44,263 nt of DNA from Deltaproteobacteria bacterium (GTDB taxonomy: Bacteria; Bdellovibrionota_C; UBA2361; OMII01), in contig CANLJX010000009.1 in the NCBI GenBank assembly GCA_947491545.1, positions 1 through 44,263 on the forward strand, written 5' to 3'. The translations under genes were made by a program, and so were the position numbers. The notes beneath the pieces were generated by a model. The model searched no databases. It saw only the letters and a list, made by a program, of their open reading frames with translations, and was not told the DNA's origin. Below, one piece after another: positions 26,001 to 32,753 of this stretch (positions within the stretch are counted from its first letter, which is position 1; every line of letters begins with the position of its first letter).

Positions 26001-26631
26001 CGGCAACCTGCGCATAGGCTTTCGCGATGTTAACCTCCTCAAGGAGAGATTGCTCACGTCCTGTGTGCCATGCGTAGCCGCTCACAGTTTCATAGACAGC
26101 CATGAAGGCTTCGTACTGTCCACGTCCATCGAGATCACGCTCGAATTTAGCAATGTACGCCTGCTTGCCGTAATATCCACACGCCTCATCGAAGACCTTT
26201 ACGAATACAGCGAGCAAAGCATCGAGTTGGGTCTTACTTATGACATCCGCTTTCTGGTCGATGTTGAAGAGAAGGCTCTTTGAGGGAATTGCTACAGCAC
26301 GCTTTAGATCGCCTCGCAGGATCTCGTTGTCGTTGCACTTGGGAAGGAAAAGGTCCGCGGCTTTGACGCCATCGATCTGTCTGTTTTCAAGTAAAAAAGC
26401 CAAAATCTTTAAAAGATGCGATTTGCCCGATCCGAAGAAGCCCGAGACCCAGACACCATTAGCCCCCTGGTAATTGTTGTATGAATCGAGGAACTCCTCC
26501 AAGCGCTGAGCCACCTCGTTCGTTAGGACATATTCCTCAAACTCTGTGCGGAGAGATTTCTCGTCATCAGCTTTAATCACCCCTTCAATCGGTCGGTCTA
26601 CTGGCTTTTGGAAAATACTCTTGAGGTTCAT
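23077..26631 (-). CDS. brxC: BREX P-loop ATPase BrxC
   Basis: The large ATPase of BREX (1184 aa), needed for defence and for methylation in studied type 1 systems. The N-terminal ATPase domain carries Walker A VSGFFGSGKSHLL (62-74) and a Walker B-like LNFFVDEVGQYI near residue 255. Long helical and coiled-coil stretches follow (for example about 940-1090), then a low-complexity Ser/Pro segment (about 1115-1140), and the protein ends on a small basic domain (VEIRKGRRIQV). Length matches BrxC. AGGAG precedes the ATG at 11 bases. It starts 14 bp after the brxB stop, within the same transcription unit. Frame intact. Confidence 0.94.
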   Translation of the reverse strand: MNLKSIFQKPVDRPIEGVIKADDEKSLRTEFEEYVLTNEVAQRLEEFLDSYNNYQGANGVWVSGFFGSGKSHLLKILAFLLENRQIDGVKAADLFLPKCNDNEILRGDLKRAVAIPSKSLLFNIDQKADVISKTQLDALLAVFVKVFDEACGYYGKQAYIAKFERDLDGRGQYEAFMAVYETVSGYAWHTGREQSLLEEVNIAKAYAQVAGVDEQAAVGILDKYRDHYRVSIEDFAEQVNTFIGQQVPGFRLNFFVDEVGQYIADNVKLMTNLQTIAESLATKCEGRAWVLVTAQEDMATVVGEMTKQQANDFSKIQARFKKRMKLTSADVAEVIQKRLLLKNEVGVAELTTIYHEQSNNFKTLFDFADGAKTYRNFQDRDHFIHSYPFIPYQFALFQAAIENLSAQNAFEGKNSSVGERSMLGVFQEVAVHISDHQLGQLATFDLMFEGLRTSLKSRIQRAVLSAEQHLDDKFAVRVLKALFLVKYVKEFKATVRNLCVLMLSRFDEDLQALRRRVEEALNLLEQQTYVQRNGEIFEYLTDEEKDVEQEIKNTDVDTGDVLDELEKIVFDNVIKNRKIRYEVGTSSGGGYDYPFGRKLDDRPHGRESELSIHVITPFHDKADQEHILVSQSMGRAELLVIMPPDDRLLRDLAMYKKTEKYVRQNISISQQDSTKRILNEKAVQNRSRLVTIGSRVEELLRSAKLFVEGSRIESGATDAQTRIVRGFCDLVTRVYPNLKMLRGVTYTEDDISRYLDKSQANLAHTDATNLSEAEQEILSHVQIQNGGGQRVTLKSTLEVFERKPYGWSYPGILCITAQLCARGKIELRVDGNIVEDDGIERALRNTHGHALVILTPQVDFTASQIRDLKEFYSTFFDQPSANTEPKALAKDTLLGFERMSSALRDLALQQAQYPFLASLAPIADQLQGFANKNYSWCLSELKRQSDDLLELKERTIDPIRKFMSGKQKEIYDEARRFVQENQANFSYLAGEDADFVSSILSDPACYRGQKLQQLKERLDVLKQTLTDVIQRERLAAGTKIEELRSKLCGMTDFAALKQEQKEIVESAFAECRVALEKHSLIPILRDTARSFEDQKYSQLLGNLAHWSAPPTAPSAPIKGSTAESQAANSSKGPSSGPIEVISRNQVSVAFDQAWLATESDVERYLEALKTGLLVEIRKGRRIQV

Positions 26632-26645
26632 CGTTTTCCGGTCTC

Positions 26646-27257
26646 CTATGCCTGACAGTGAAAAATATTAAATGCTCGGTAGTACTTGTCGTCATGTAGT
26701 CTTCCGAAGAGATCGAGCGATGCTCCTAGCTCGAGCGACTGGGTGTATTCGCCTGGAAAATACATTACGGTCGGTTTTTCTTTTGCTGTGCTTTGAAGGT
26801 TATTGAGGACGTTGTGGGAGCGAATATAAGGAAACACCTCTCCTACACCTGAGAGGAAGAGAACATCAAAGTCAGCACCGTCAAGCTCAGCCGCTATCGC
26901 AGGCACAAGGTGTTTCTCGGGGTCTAATACTCCCTGGAGGAGCTCTCTCAACTGATCCTTCGATACCGACGATTCCCTTTTGAGCACCTGTTCCCAAATA
27001 CCTCGAGTGCGTAAGATCGAAATTGAGAGGTCGTACAGGTTAATGCAGAGAGGCCTGATTCCCTGCCGCTCCAACTGATTAACTAGTTGTCGCTGTATGC
27101 CTTCCATCTCGACCGCTTCACTTGCTTTGTAGGGACAGATAAAGAAAGGCACTTCATTACCGAGCCCTTGCTTCTTGAGAAAGCGTTCGCCTGAGATAAC
27201 ACGGTAGAGGTGCTGAAAGCGCTCCTGCATCGACAAATTTGTAGATTCTGCTGTCAC
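26646..27257 (-). CDS. brxB: BREX protein BrxB (DUF1788)
   Basis: A small BREX core protein of the DUF1788 family (203 aa). It is required in studied type 1 systems and has been reported to interact with other BREX components; its biochemical role is unclear. The GTG start overlaps the brxA stop (GTGA) and has AGGAGG eight bases upstream, so translation is coupled to brxA. Family-like features are the N-terminal MQERFQHLYRVI helix, PFFICPYKASEAVEMEG in the centre, and VLFLSGVGEVFPYIRSHNVL followed by PTVMYFPGEYTQ near the end. No enzyme motif is visible. Position, length and neighbours all support the call. Confidence 0.92.
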   Translation of the reverse strand: MTAESTNLSMQERFQHLYRVISGERFLKKQGLGNEVPFFICPYKASEAVEMEGIQRQLVNQLERQGIRPLCINLYDLSISILRTRGIWEQVLKRESSVSKDQLRELLQGVLDPEKHLVPAIAAELDGADFDVLFLSGVGEVFPYIRSHNVLNNLQSTAKEKPTVMYFPGEYTQSLELGASLDLFGRLHDDKYYRAFNIFHCQA

Positions 27258-27868
27258 TGAGCGATCCTCCTAACGTCGGCATCAAAAACGGGGAAAAAGA
27301 TGATATCGCGCCCACCGGCCCTGGCGAGAAGCTGCATAAGCTGTGGACTAAATATCGCTGGATGGATTGAGCCGTTAGGGGAGAGGAGATCCGCTTCGCG
27401 GAGCATTCTGAATAGGGTCTGTTGCCAGTTCTTCTGGGTACGTTGACTTAGTTGCTCTAACTCCGGGTGCCATTGGCATTTCCTGCCAAAGAACGCGTGG
27501 AAGTCATTACCGCTCAGAGTAGGCTGTAGTGATAAATACTTCTCCCTTACGACCTCTGTAGCGAACTCCGCTATGAATTGATATCTCCGACAGATCGCAA
27601 TCCAGATCAGGTAGCTCTGGTCAGCGGCATTCGAACTGAGGAGGAAACGCAGCTCCGCATCATTAAGCTCCTTAAGCCGCGCAACAACCTCGCGCGCAAT
27701 ACGACCAGAGGCACTTTGGGTACGACTCTGAAAAAGGTTCTCTCTAGCTACTCGCAACCGAACCTCTTCCCAATCGTTGAGCGCTAGATAGAGGTCGGCA
27801 AGCTGCAACGACTCGGCCCTCATCAGGCTGCCGGTTTGGAATGATTTATTGTACTTCGTTTCTTTCAT
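27254..27868 (-). CDS. brxA: BREX protein BrxA (DUF1819)
   Basis: The first gene of the operon, a DUF1819 protein (204 aa from ATG 27868). BrxA is a small helical DNA-binding protein in the characterised family. The protein begins KETKYNKSFQTGSLMRAESL, a typical BrxA N-terminus, and includes the helical segments SYLIWIAICRRYQFIAEFATEVV and QNWQQTLFRMLREADLL, the latter resembling a winged-helix part. The frame continues upstream to a TTG at 27985, but that extension overlaps the leader hairpin and looks non-coding. The start is embedded in GAGAGAATGA, overlapping the stop of a 36-codon leader frame. It overlaps brxB by four bases. Confidence 0.9.
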   Translation of the reverse strand: MKETKYNKSFQTGSLMRAESLQLADLYLALNDWEEVRLRVARENLFQSRTQSASGRIAREVVARLKELNDAELRFLLSSNAADQSYLIWIAICRRYQFIAEFATEVVREKYLSLQPTLSGNDFHAFFGRKCQWHPELEQLSQRTQKNWQQTLFRMLREADLLSPNGSIHPAIFSPQLMQLLARAGGRDIIFFPVFDADVRRIAQ

Positions 27869-27975
27869 TCTCTCGAATCGTACTCTTGAACTTTTCGCGC
27901 AAAAACAAAGAACCCGAGGCGCACCTCGGGCGCCAGCCATGCGAGCCGCTTGCCTCTTTCGGTAACCACAGGCAT
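27865..27975 (-). CDS. Possible 36-codon leader peptide of the BREX operon
   Basis: A short frame starting MPVVTERGKRLAWLAPEVR runs through the terminator hairpin and stops in an ATGA overlap with the brxA start. Such coupling could let ribosomes on the leader open the hairpin and reach brxA. The ribosome-binding site is poor (GGGG close to the ATG) and no family is recognised. It may be non-coding. Confidence 0.25.
   Translation of the reverse strand: MPVVTERGKRLAWLAPEVRLGFFVFARKVQEYDSRE
27901..27930 (-). terminator. Terminator-like hairpin in the BREX leader
   Basis: Read on the minus strand: CCCGAGG-TGCG-CCTCGGG (27930-27913), then TTCTTTGTTTTT. This is a good intrinsic terminator shape: a perfect 7-bp GC-rich stem, a tetraloop and a T-rich tail. 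It lies between the predicted promoter (28028-28056) and brxA (27868), so it could attenuate the operon. It might instead only stop read-through from the transposase gene. Confidence 0.6.
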
Positions 27976-28027
27976 TACCCCGCAAAGAGACCTAACACCT
28001 TGAAAGTTTTTGGCTTTATAAGACGAG

Positions 28028-28056
28028 AGTGTATCCCCTCGAATCAAAAGGTTCAA
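28028..28056 (-). promoter_or_regulatory. Predicted sigma-70-type promoter of the BREX operon
   Basis: On the minus strand, TTGAAC (28056-28051), a 17-base spacer, then TACACT (28033-28028). Both boxes match four of six consensus bases at ideal spacing. Transcription would start near 28021, giving a leader of about 150 bases before brxA. Confidence 0.45.
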
Positions 28057-28350
28057 CGGTAAGCTGTTGCTTTGTTTTGGGGTCTTTAGAGGTGTTTAGG
28101 CTCTAGTAGTATGCCCTGCCTCGGCGCACTTACATAGGAGCTTTGACCCATTCGACCAGTGCAACCTTAGGTAGATAGCAAAATTAGCCTCCTCCTTTAG
28201 TGTACTAGACTCGAAATGCCTACCAATACCGACACCATGCACACCTGGGGTCAAGAAAAGCGCCCTTTCTCTGTATGCGGACTAAGGTATTTAGAGGCGT
28301 CCAGCTGTCTTGCGCGGAGGCGCGAGAGATTTGCAGACGTAATGAGTGGC

Positions 28351-28386
28351 AAAAAACTCCAATACTGACCCAACGGTCGGAGTTTT
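28351..28386 (-). terminator. Terminator-like hairpin after the transposase gene
   Basis: On the minus strand AAAACTCC-GACC, loop GTTG, GGTC-(6-base bulge)-GGAGTTTT followed by TT. There are 12 pairs with one bulge and a run of six T. It lies 63 bp after the transposase stop. It could also be a terminal hairpin recognised by the transposase. Confidence 0.45.
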
Positions 28387-28448
28387 GGTTAGGCGACTAC
28401 GCCTGTGATACTTGCTCACTTCACAGAAAACACCCGCCCCACAACGAA

Positions 28449-29456
28449 CTACGTGCGGAAAAGAACTTCACGGGAAAACGAGGAAAATCCCCTCGGAGGA
28501 AGCCACGGGATGAACACTCCGTCGGGCCATACGACTGGCAGTCCTTGCTTGAGATCCTCGTAGCACCTCCGACACTTCTCAGCTATCTGCCGAACAAAAG
28601 AGATAATTCGCTGCCGTAACTCTGTATCACTGCATATGACGAATATTTTTCGTTCTCTCTTGGCTGGCTTGTGCGGCTTGAAATAGGGTTGTCGCCGAAG
28701 ATGCTGCACTCCCATTACGGGACGAGTGCGATTTCTCCGGTATTTCGCTTCCTCTTCATACACCGACTTTATCACTCGCTCCCTCACTGCCTGAATTGTT
28801 TTAGGATCCGTAACCCCAAACGGCTCAAGCCACGCTAAGGGCTTGAGCACGAGCTCGTGCTCAAAAACATTTTCCGAGCACTGTAGATATGAAACAAATC
28901 GGTTGTCCTCCTCTTCGGTCAAGGTATCGTCGTTCGGAAGCCGCGGAATGGCTGCCTTGTGGTAACACCTCACTGGTACTGAAACAGTAGCTTCCACAGA
29001 GGGCTCACACGTCTTGAAGGCGTGCCAAGAGCTGAGGCCGGGAAACTCATCGATTGACTCTACCAGACCCGCCTTGGTCGGGTTGCAAAAGATATACACA
29101 AGACGCTCGATGACATCTTCGAGCGTTGGCACGACCGCCACCGTAGAGCGCCGTTCCCACAAGGAGAGTTGAGACAGCCCCAAGAGCGCCTTGACTGATT
29201 CGGTGATTCCTTTCTTGAGCTCTTTGTAGAAATGGGTGAACAGCTCCGGGGTCTTAGGCATGGCTAAGATGTGGTGGTGGTTATTCATCTCGACGAAATT
29301 ACACAAGAGGACGCGGTCATCCCTCTGCGCCCGTCCATAGATTCCGGCGAGGATCTCATTAGTCGTCTCCGTTGGCGGCAACGGCAGACCCTCTCGCGCA
29401 CGCGATACCACCTCGTACACAGCACTGTTTTTGTACACCCTTCTCGCTCTCGGCAT
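28449..29456 (-). CDS. REP-associated tyrosine (Y1, HUH) transposase
   Basis: A single-strand transposase of the IS200/TnpA-REP superfamily (335 aa), which cuts and joins DNA at hairpins through a 5'-phosphotyrosine. The metal-binding HUH motif lies in VEMNNHHHILAMP (His 60-62) and the nucleophile is Y121 in LVYIFCNPTKAGLV, whose YxNPxxAGLV context is typical. The N-terminus (PRARRVYKNSAVYEVVSRA) is the usual first strand of the family. A long C-terminal extension (about 145-335), basic and ending in WPDGVFIPWLPPRGFSSF, is shared by many chromosomal domesticated members. It lies inside the island, upstream of the BREX promoter. A REP-like palindrome lies just upstream (29539-29587). It looks intact. 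Confidence 0.88.
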   Translation of the reverse strand: MPRARRVYKNSAVYEVVSRAREGLPLPPTETTNEILAGIYGRAQRDDRVLLCNFVEMNNHHHILAMPKTPELFTHFYKELKKGITESVKALLGLSQLSLWERRSTVAVVPTLEDVIERLVYIFCNPTKAGLVESIDEFPGLSSWHAFKTCEPSVEATVSVPVRCYHKAAIPRLPNDDTLTEEEDNRFVSYLQCSENVFEHELVLKPLAWLEPFGVTDPKTIQAVRERVIKSVYEEEAKYRRNRTRPVMGVQHLRRQPYFKPHKPAKRERKIFVICSDTELRQRIISFVRQIAEKCRRCYEDLKQGLPVVWPDGVFIPWLPPRGFSSFSREVLFRT

Positions 29457-29538
29457 GAGAGACTGTTCGGTATGAAGCCCGAGAAGTTGCGGCGACCTCG
29501 CTAGCTTGCTTGAAGCTGTTTGTTTTAGAGGTGTATTG

Positions 29539-29587
29539 CACTAGGTGGTGCGAGCACTAGGTGGTGCGACCCGGACTACCGCACCAC
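29539..29587. repeat. REP-like palindrome with tandem 16-mers
   Basis: CACTAGGTGGTGCGAG occurs twice in tandem (29539-29554 and 29555-29570, last base G then C). The second copy's GTGGTGCG (29561-29568) is matched by a perfect inverted CGCACCAC (29580-29587), and GTAG follows a few bases later. Hairpins with a nearby GTAG are the usual substrate of REP-associated transposases, and the transposase gene starts 82 bp away. Confidence 0.5.
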
Positions 29588-29604
29588 AAGGGTAGTAAGG
29601 AAAC

Positions 29605-30010
29605 AACTACTTGTGAGTAACGTGCTACCCGTATTTTGGCCCAACTCTACTTCTGCGCATGTAGCGACTTATCACTTTTGTACGGGGCTTATGATTTCAG
29701 TTCTCAGGCTGACGTTTGAGGCGTTCCGCTTCACGTCTTCTGACTTTCGCTTCTCAAATCCCCGCTTATTTTCGTCTCGTCCTTGAAATTCACCGATAGC
29801 CCCGGGACTTGTCGTCTCTCGTTCGAACGAGTACTCGACGCTATTATTTCACGGTCCTCAATATCGATCGTAACGCAGCGAAACACGCTATGCTTCTTTA
29901 GTCGGCTCTATCGATTACACTGGTGGAACTTGTGAGTATTTTGCCGTGTCAACAAATGGGCCGTCAGCTCAATGAGGCTCGTGTATCTCCGACACAAGTA
30001 GACTCTTCCG
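29605..30010 (+). repeat. Dispersed intergenic repeat, copy B
   Basis: The counterpart of 3325-3530. Conserved blocks lie at 29647-29665, 29714-29726 (GTTTGAGGCGTTC) and 29986-29996 (TCTCCGACACA). About 200 bp more separate the last two blocks than in copy A. It is located between the transposase and lipoprotein genes. Confidence 0.6.
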
Positions 30011-30046
30011 TTCGTCAATCAACTCGGCGATGAGTATAACGGGCAA

Positions 30047-30682
30047 TCAGCCTTTTGCCTTGCCATTTTCAAGCGCCTTCTTAACCTCAGGCGCATTGAA
30101 CAGTTCCTGAAATATCTGCGTGACCGCTAGCGAGAGAGGATACGAGCTACTTAGATCCCTAACGCCGACGCTACTGGCTCGCCCCAGATACTCGCCCTTG
30201 GCATTGACAACCTCTAACGTGACTGAGTAATGCAGCGATACGGATAAACCTACATACGAATCCGTCTTCCAGTCATGTAGTGTCACCAAAACGCTACGCG
30301 GGTTACGAAAGCTGCCAAGTCGGTCCACGATAACCTGCCGATCCTCAAATGGCTGTGTGCTGACCGTTTGAGCGACAACATGACGCGTCGCTAAGGTGCT
30401 TTGAAGCAACGAGGCGAGGTCATCGCTTAACGGTCGCCCAGTCGCTGTGTGAACTCCATACGGGATCGCGAGAGGAGGCCGACTATATCCAACCCATTGC
30501 AAGGAGTGATCCCCTGAAACTACCGCTGGACGCTTATCAGACACCGCTAATCCAACCGTTGCAGGGATCTTCTCAGGTATCTCAAAGTTACTGACTCCTG
30601 TGTAACTGATCTTCTGACCGAATGCGCATCCAGTCATAAGTGAGACAAGCACCAATAAAACGAGATGACGAAGTTGTTCCAT
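30047..30682 (-). CDS. Hypothetical YajG-like outer-membrane lipoprotein
   Basis: A predicted lipoprotein (211 aa). The ATG at 30682 has AAGGA eight bases upstream; the longer frame adds a non-hydrophobic tail that would spoil the signal. Residues 1-18 form a lipoprotein signal with lipobox LMTGC, giving a lipidated Cys at 18 or 19. The mature protein alternates strands and helices (TVGLAVSDKRPAV, DDLASLLQSTLA, RSVLVTLHDWKTD, YSVTLEVVNAKG). The pattern resembles small periplasmic or outer-membrane lipoproteins of the YajG type, but the assignment is weak. It lies in the island near the tRNA end, 87 bp after the protease gene in the same direction. A link to BREX is not evident. Confidence 0.7.
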   Translation of the reverse strand: MEQLRHLVLLVLVSLMTGCAFGQKISYTGVSNFEIPEKIPATVGLAVSDKRPAVVSGDHSLQWVGYSRPPLAIPYGVHTATGRPLSDDLASLLQSTLATRHVVAQTVSTQPFEDRQVIVDRLGSFRNPRSVLVTLHDWKTDSYVGLSVSLHYSVTLEVVNAKGEYLGRASSVGVRDLSSSYPLSLAVTQIFQELFNAPEVKKALENGKAKG

Positions 30683-30769
30683 AGAGAATTCCTTAAGTCC
30701 AGAGCGGGCGGGATACAATACCCGTCCTGTTCGAGCGAGATACTCGAGATGCCTTTTGTCACACACGCA

Positions 30770-31570
30770 TCATTTAACCGCCGCGTCGGGCGCGACACTA
30801 AAGATGAAGTCCATCGCATCTTTGTTTTGAACAGTCGACTGCACAGCCAACGTACCGCCAGAGACAGGGATGCATGAACTCTCGTTACTGACAAAGAGTG
30901 AGAAACTAGTTACGGCAATAATTCCCCACTGATTGGATTGATTCCGAGCCAGGATCGGGCCACCAGAATCGCCTCTACAGGTATTGCCGCTGCCATCAGA
31001 TATCGTCTCGTAAAAAACTCCATTTTGATTCCCTGCAAATTGGAGGTATGTCGCCTTAAGAGGCACATCACCCGAATTAAGGCGGTCAAGAAACACTGCC
31101 CCCTTCTCATCTGTTCCCACACCATAGGCGACAACTTGCTCACCTTGGGCAGGGGCTCCCTTGGATACGAGTAGTGGTGCCGGTGCCACAGGGATCGGGT
31201 CTGCAAACTTCACGATAGCGAGATCGTAGCCGTACTCGACTCCTCGATATCTCGGATGGATAAAGTACGATGAAGCTGTTCTTGTGTGGCCTGGCACCGC
31301 CACCACGATTCCCTTAGGTCGGCTCGCCACACAGTGTGCCGCCGTCAGAATAGCCGTCCCCGAAATAAGAGCTCCCGTGCAAGTACCAATCAAATTGTTT
31401 TGGTCGACCAATAACACAGCAGCAACTGGTGACCCTCCCTCCTGACACGACTCTCCTCCATTTATCTTGAGCGTCGTACATGCGCTTGAGGTTTCCCCTA
31501 CTCCGCCGCCACCACACGCCATCAGTACCCCGCACGTGATAGTGAAGATGATTTGCCTGGCTGGTTTCAT
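30770..31570 (-). CDS. Trypsin-like serine protease (S1), probable lipoprotein
   Basis: A chymotrypsin-fold protease (266 aa). The N-terminus MKPARQIIFTITCGVLMACG is a lipoprotein signal with lipobox LMAC, so the enzyme is probably anchored at the membrane. The catalytic triad is complete: H79 in ILTAAHCVA, D116 in YGYDLAIVKF and S202 in CRGDSGGPILA. Cysteine pairs around H79 (C64, C80) and S202 (C198) fit the family's disulfides. The usual IVGG activation site is replaced by KINGGES, so activation may differ. It is the island gene nearest the intact tRNA, in the place often taken by an integrase. Substrate unknown. Confidence 0.9.
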   Translation of the reverse strand: MKPARQIIFTITCGVLMACGGGGVGETSSACTTLKINGGESCQEGGSPVAAVLLVDQNNLIGTCTGALISGTAILTAAHCVASRPKGIVVAVPGHTRTASSYFIHPRYRGVEYGYDLAIVKFADPIPVAPAPLLVSKGAPAQGEQVVAYGVGTDEKGAVFLDRLNSGDVPLKATYLQFAGNQNGVFYETISDGSGNTCRGDSGGPILARNQSNQWGIIAVTSFSLFVSNESSCIPVSGGTLAVQSTVQNKDAMDFIFSVAPDAAVK

Positions 31571-31905
31571 AGGAGTGACTTCTTAGTATTGACCGATCCC
31601 TTCCAAGGGACTCGGGATCTGCGGCGCCCACAAAATGTGACTGCGCATCAGACCCTTTGTCTGAGTATCGGTTGAAGCCAAAGTACGCTACGGGGTGTAC
31701 CAACGGGTGAGCTGGGTGGGTGAAACCTTTCATCGAGGTGGGGCTACGTGGGCTGCGTTGCGCTCCTACTCTGCCAACGGGTTAGTGATGATGACTCAGA
31801 AAGGCGGCGAGCGTACGCCTTGGAGCGGAGAAGGGAGCTTGGAACTATGAGGATTTGCGTGCCCTGGACCGCCACCCTCTAACCGAAGGCGAAATAGGCT
31901 TAAGG
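31571..31905. other. Spacer between protease gene and tRNA, no gene
   Basis: 335 bp with no supported ORF, no integrase remnant that I can recognise and no strong hairpin. An 11-bp match to the tRNA 5' end (GCTACGTGGGC near 31742) may be chance. Confidence 0.45.
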
Positions 31906-31982
31906 TGGTGCCCACGCCTTGAATCGAACAAGGGACCTCAGAATTATGAGTTCTGCGCTCTAACCAGCTGAGCTACGTGGGC
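31906..31982 (-). tRNA. tRNA-Met (CAT anticodon), island integration site
   Basis: Cloverleaf on the minus strand: acceptor GCCCACG pairs with CGTGGGC (7 of 7), a D-arm GCTC-GAGC, anticodon stem CAGAA/TTCTG with loop CTCATAA, T-arm CCTTG-TTCGATT-CAAGG, discriminator A and an encoded CCA (31906-31908). Anticodon CAT could also be the Ile2 species read by TilS, but the GTAGCTCAG-TGGTTAGAGC body matches elongator Met tRNAs. Bases 31909-31950 are the island's right attachment repeat. A weak promoter-like TTGCAA-17-CACATT lies upstream on the minus strand (about 32007-32035). Confidence 0.95.
31909..31950. repeat. Attachment site within the intact tRNA-Met
   Basis: A 42-base perfect match to 13664-13705 at a fixed offset of 18,245 bp. 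Identity stops inside the anticodon arm: TTCTG continues the tRNA here, AAAGG follows at the left site. Crossover was therefore probably in or next to the anticodon loop. Confidence 0.9.
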
Positions 31983-32149
31983 ACATCGTCGAATGACGCT
32001 GTCGGAATGTGCCCCACCTTCTTAAAAATTGCAAGGGGCTGCGCCCACGGCAACCTGCCCTACTCGGCTGATTTCTCACCTCTTTTTAGCCGAACCCCGG
32101 GGCTGCGTTTTCCTGACTCCTCACTCCTTCTTTTGGCATCTTAACCTGC

Positions 32150-32593
32150 ATGTCTAAGGAACATCCCATCGACGGTCCCCGAGCTGCTGCTGCAATCCTA
32201 AGCTGCATGCCGGCTGACGACCGTGCCCGCTTGGTCGAGGCGATTCGCGAAGAGAGCCCTGCTGTGGCAGCACGGGTTGAGGCGAGCCTGTTCGACTTCG
32301 GCAAGCTTTCAGGGGTCGATGACCGCGCTGTGCAGAAGCTCCTGCGCGAGGTTCCGCACCGTGACGTTGTGATTTCGCTCAAGACTGCTCCGGAGCCAGT
32401 AAAGGAGAAGATCCTGCAGAACATGTCCGAGTCTAGGCAGCGGCTGGTGAAGGAAGAGGTCGAGAGCCTCCCGCCGATGCGTGCCTCAGACGTTGAAGCT
32501 GCCCAGCGCCGCATCATCAAGCGGCTCGAGGATCTCTACCCCGATACCCTCAACGCCCCAGCGGCTAAGTCTTCGTTGCCGCGGTTGGCTTAA
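32150..32593 (+). CDS. Stand-alone FliG middle/C-terminal domain protein
   Basis: A 147-residue protein resembling the last two domains of the flagellar rotor protein FliG, without its N-terminal half. Residues about 8-50 look like the middle domain (GPRAAAAILSCMPADDRARL). Residues about 55-135 look like the C-terminal torque domain (GVDDRAVQKLLREV, ISLKTAPEPVKEKILQNMS). Charged residues used in torque generation in E. coli FliG have counterparts: K78 for K264, R95 for R281, and E101/E102 for D288/D289. No flagellar genes are nearby. It may regulate a rotor, serve an adventurous-motility or gliding motor, or be a decaying paralogue. The ATG has little Shine-Dalgarno context. Lies just beyond the tRNA, upstream of the Lrp-like gene. 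Confidence 0.75.
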   Translation: MSKEHPIDGPRAAAAILSCMPADDRARLVEAIREESPAVAARVEASLFDFGKLSGVDDRAVQKLLREVPHRDVVISLKTAPEPVKEKILQNMSESRQRLVKEEVESLPPMRASDVEAAQRRIIKRLEDLYPDTLNAPAAKSSLPRLA

Positions 32594-32753
32594 CTTTTCC
32601 TCTTCATCTCATACCTGATTAGTTCAAGTGCTTGGGCTCTAGGGGCTTAAGGTGGCTCCGTTACTGCGAATCGCAAGCTCCGACGGGGCTCGAAATCAAC
32701 TGCTTGAACAATACCCATCGATTGGCTGTAATGCCCGAGGAGCCTACCCCTCG

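Larger units (their letters stand above)
27976..28448. other. Intergenic region upstream of the BREX leader
   Basis: 473 bp between the transposase stop and the leader frame. It holds the predicted BREX promoter (28028-28056), the transposase terminator-like hairpin (28351-28386) and a small AGGCG-ACTA-CGCCT hairpin (28391-28404). No ORF is supported and no WYL/BrxR-type regulator gene is present. Confidence 0.5.
29457..30046. other. Intergenic region with REP-like and dispersed repeats
   Basis: 590 bp without a credible ORF. It holds tandem 16-bp repeats with an inverted repeat (29539-29587) and copy B of the dispersed repeat (29605-30010). Confidence 0.55.
13664..31950. mobile_element. Genomic island in tRNA-Met carrying type 1 BREX
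   Basis: The segment is bounded by 42-bp perfect direct repeats (13664-13705 and 31909-31950) that correspond to the 3' half of the tRNA-Met gene from the anticodon loop to the discriminator base. This is the usual footprint of a tyrosine recombinase using a tRNA anticodon loop. The intact tRNA lies at the right end and the displaced original 3' half at the left end. Contents are the BREX operon, a SIR2-like gene, a REP-associated transposase, a lipoprotein and a trypsin-like protease. No integrase, conjugation or phage structural gene is present, so the island is either immobilised or moved in trans. Confidence 0.85.

Noticed and set aside
29541-29570. Link between AGGTGGTGC in the REP-like repeat and the tRNA 3' end
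   Set aside because: Only nine bases are shared and the contexts differ; likely coincidence.
31314-31733. 139-residue minus-strand ORF as integrase remnant
   Set aside because: It overlaps the protease gene and shows none of the tyrosine recombinase R-H-R-Y motifs.
31742-31752. 11-bp match to the tRNA 5' end as an extra attachment site
   Set aside because: Too short, outside the crossover region, and without flanking similarity.
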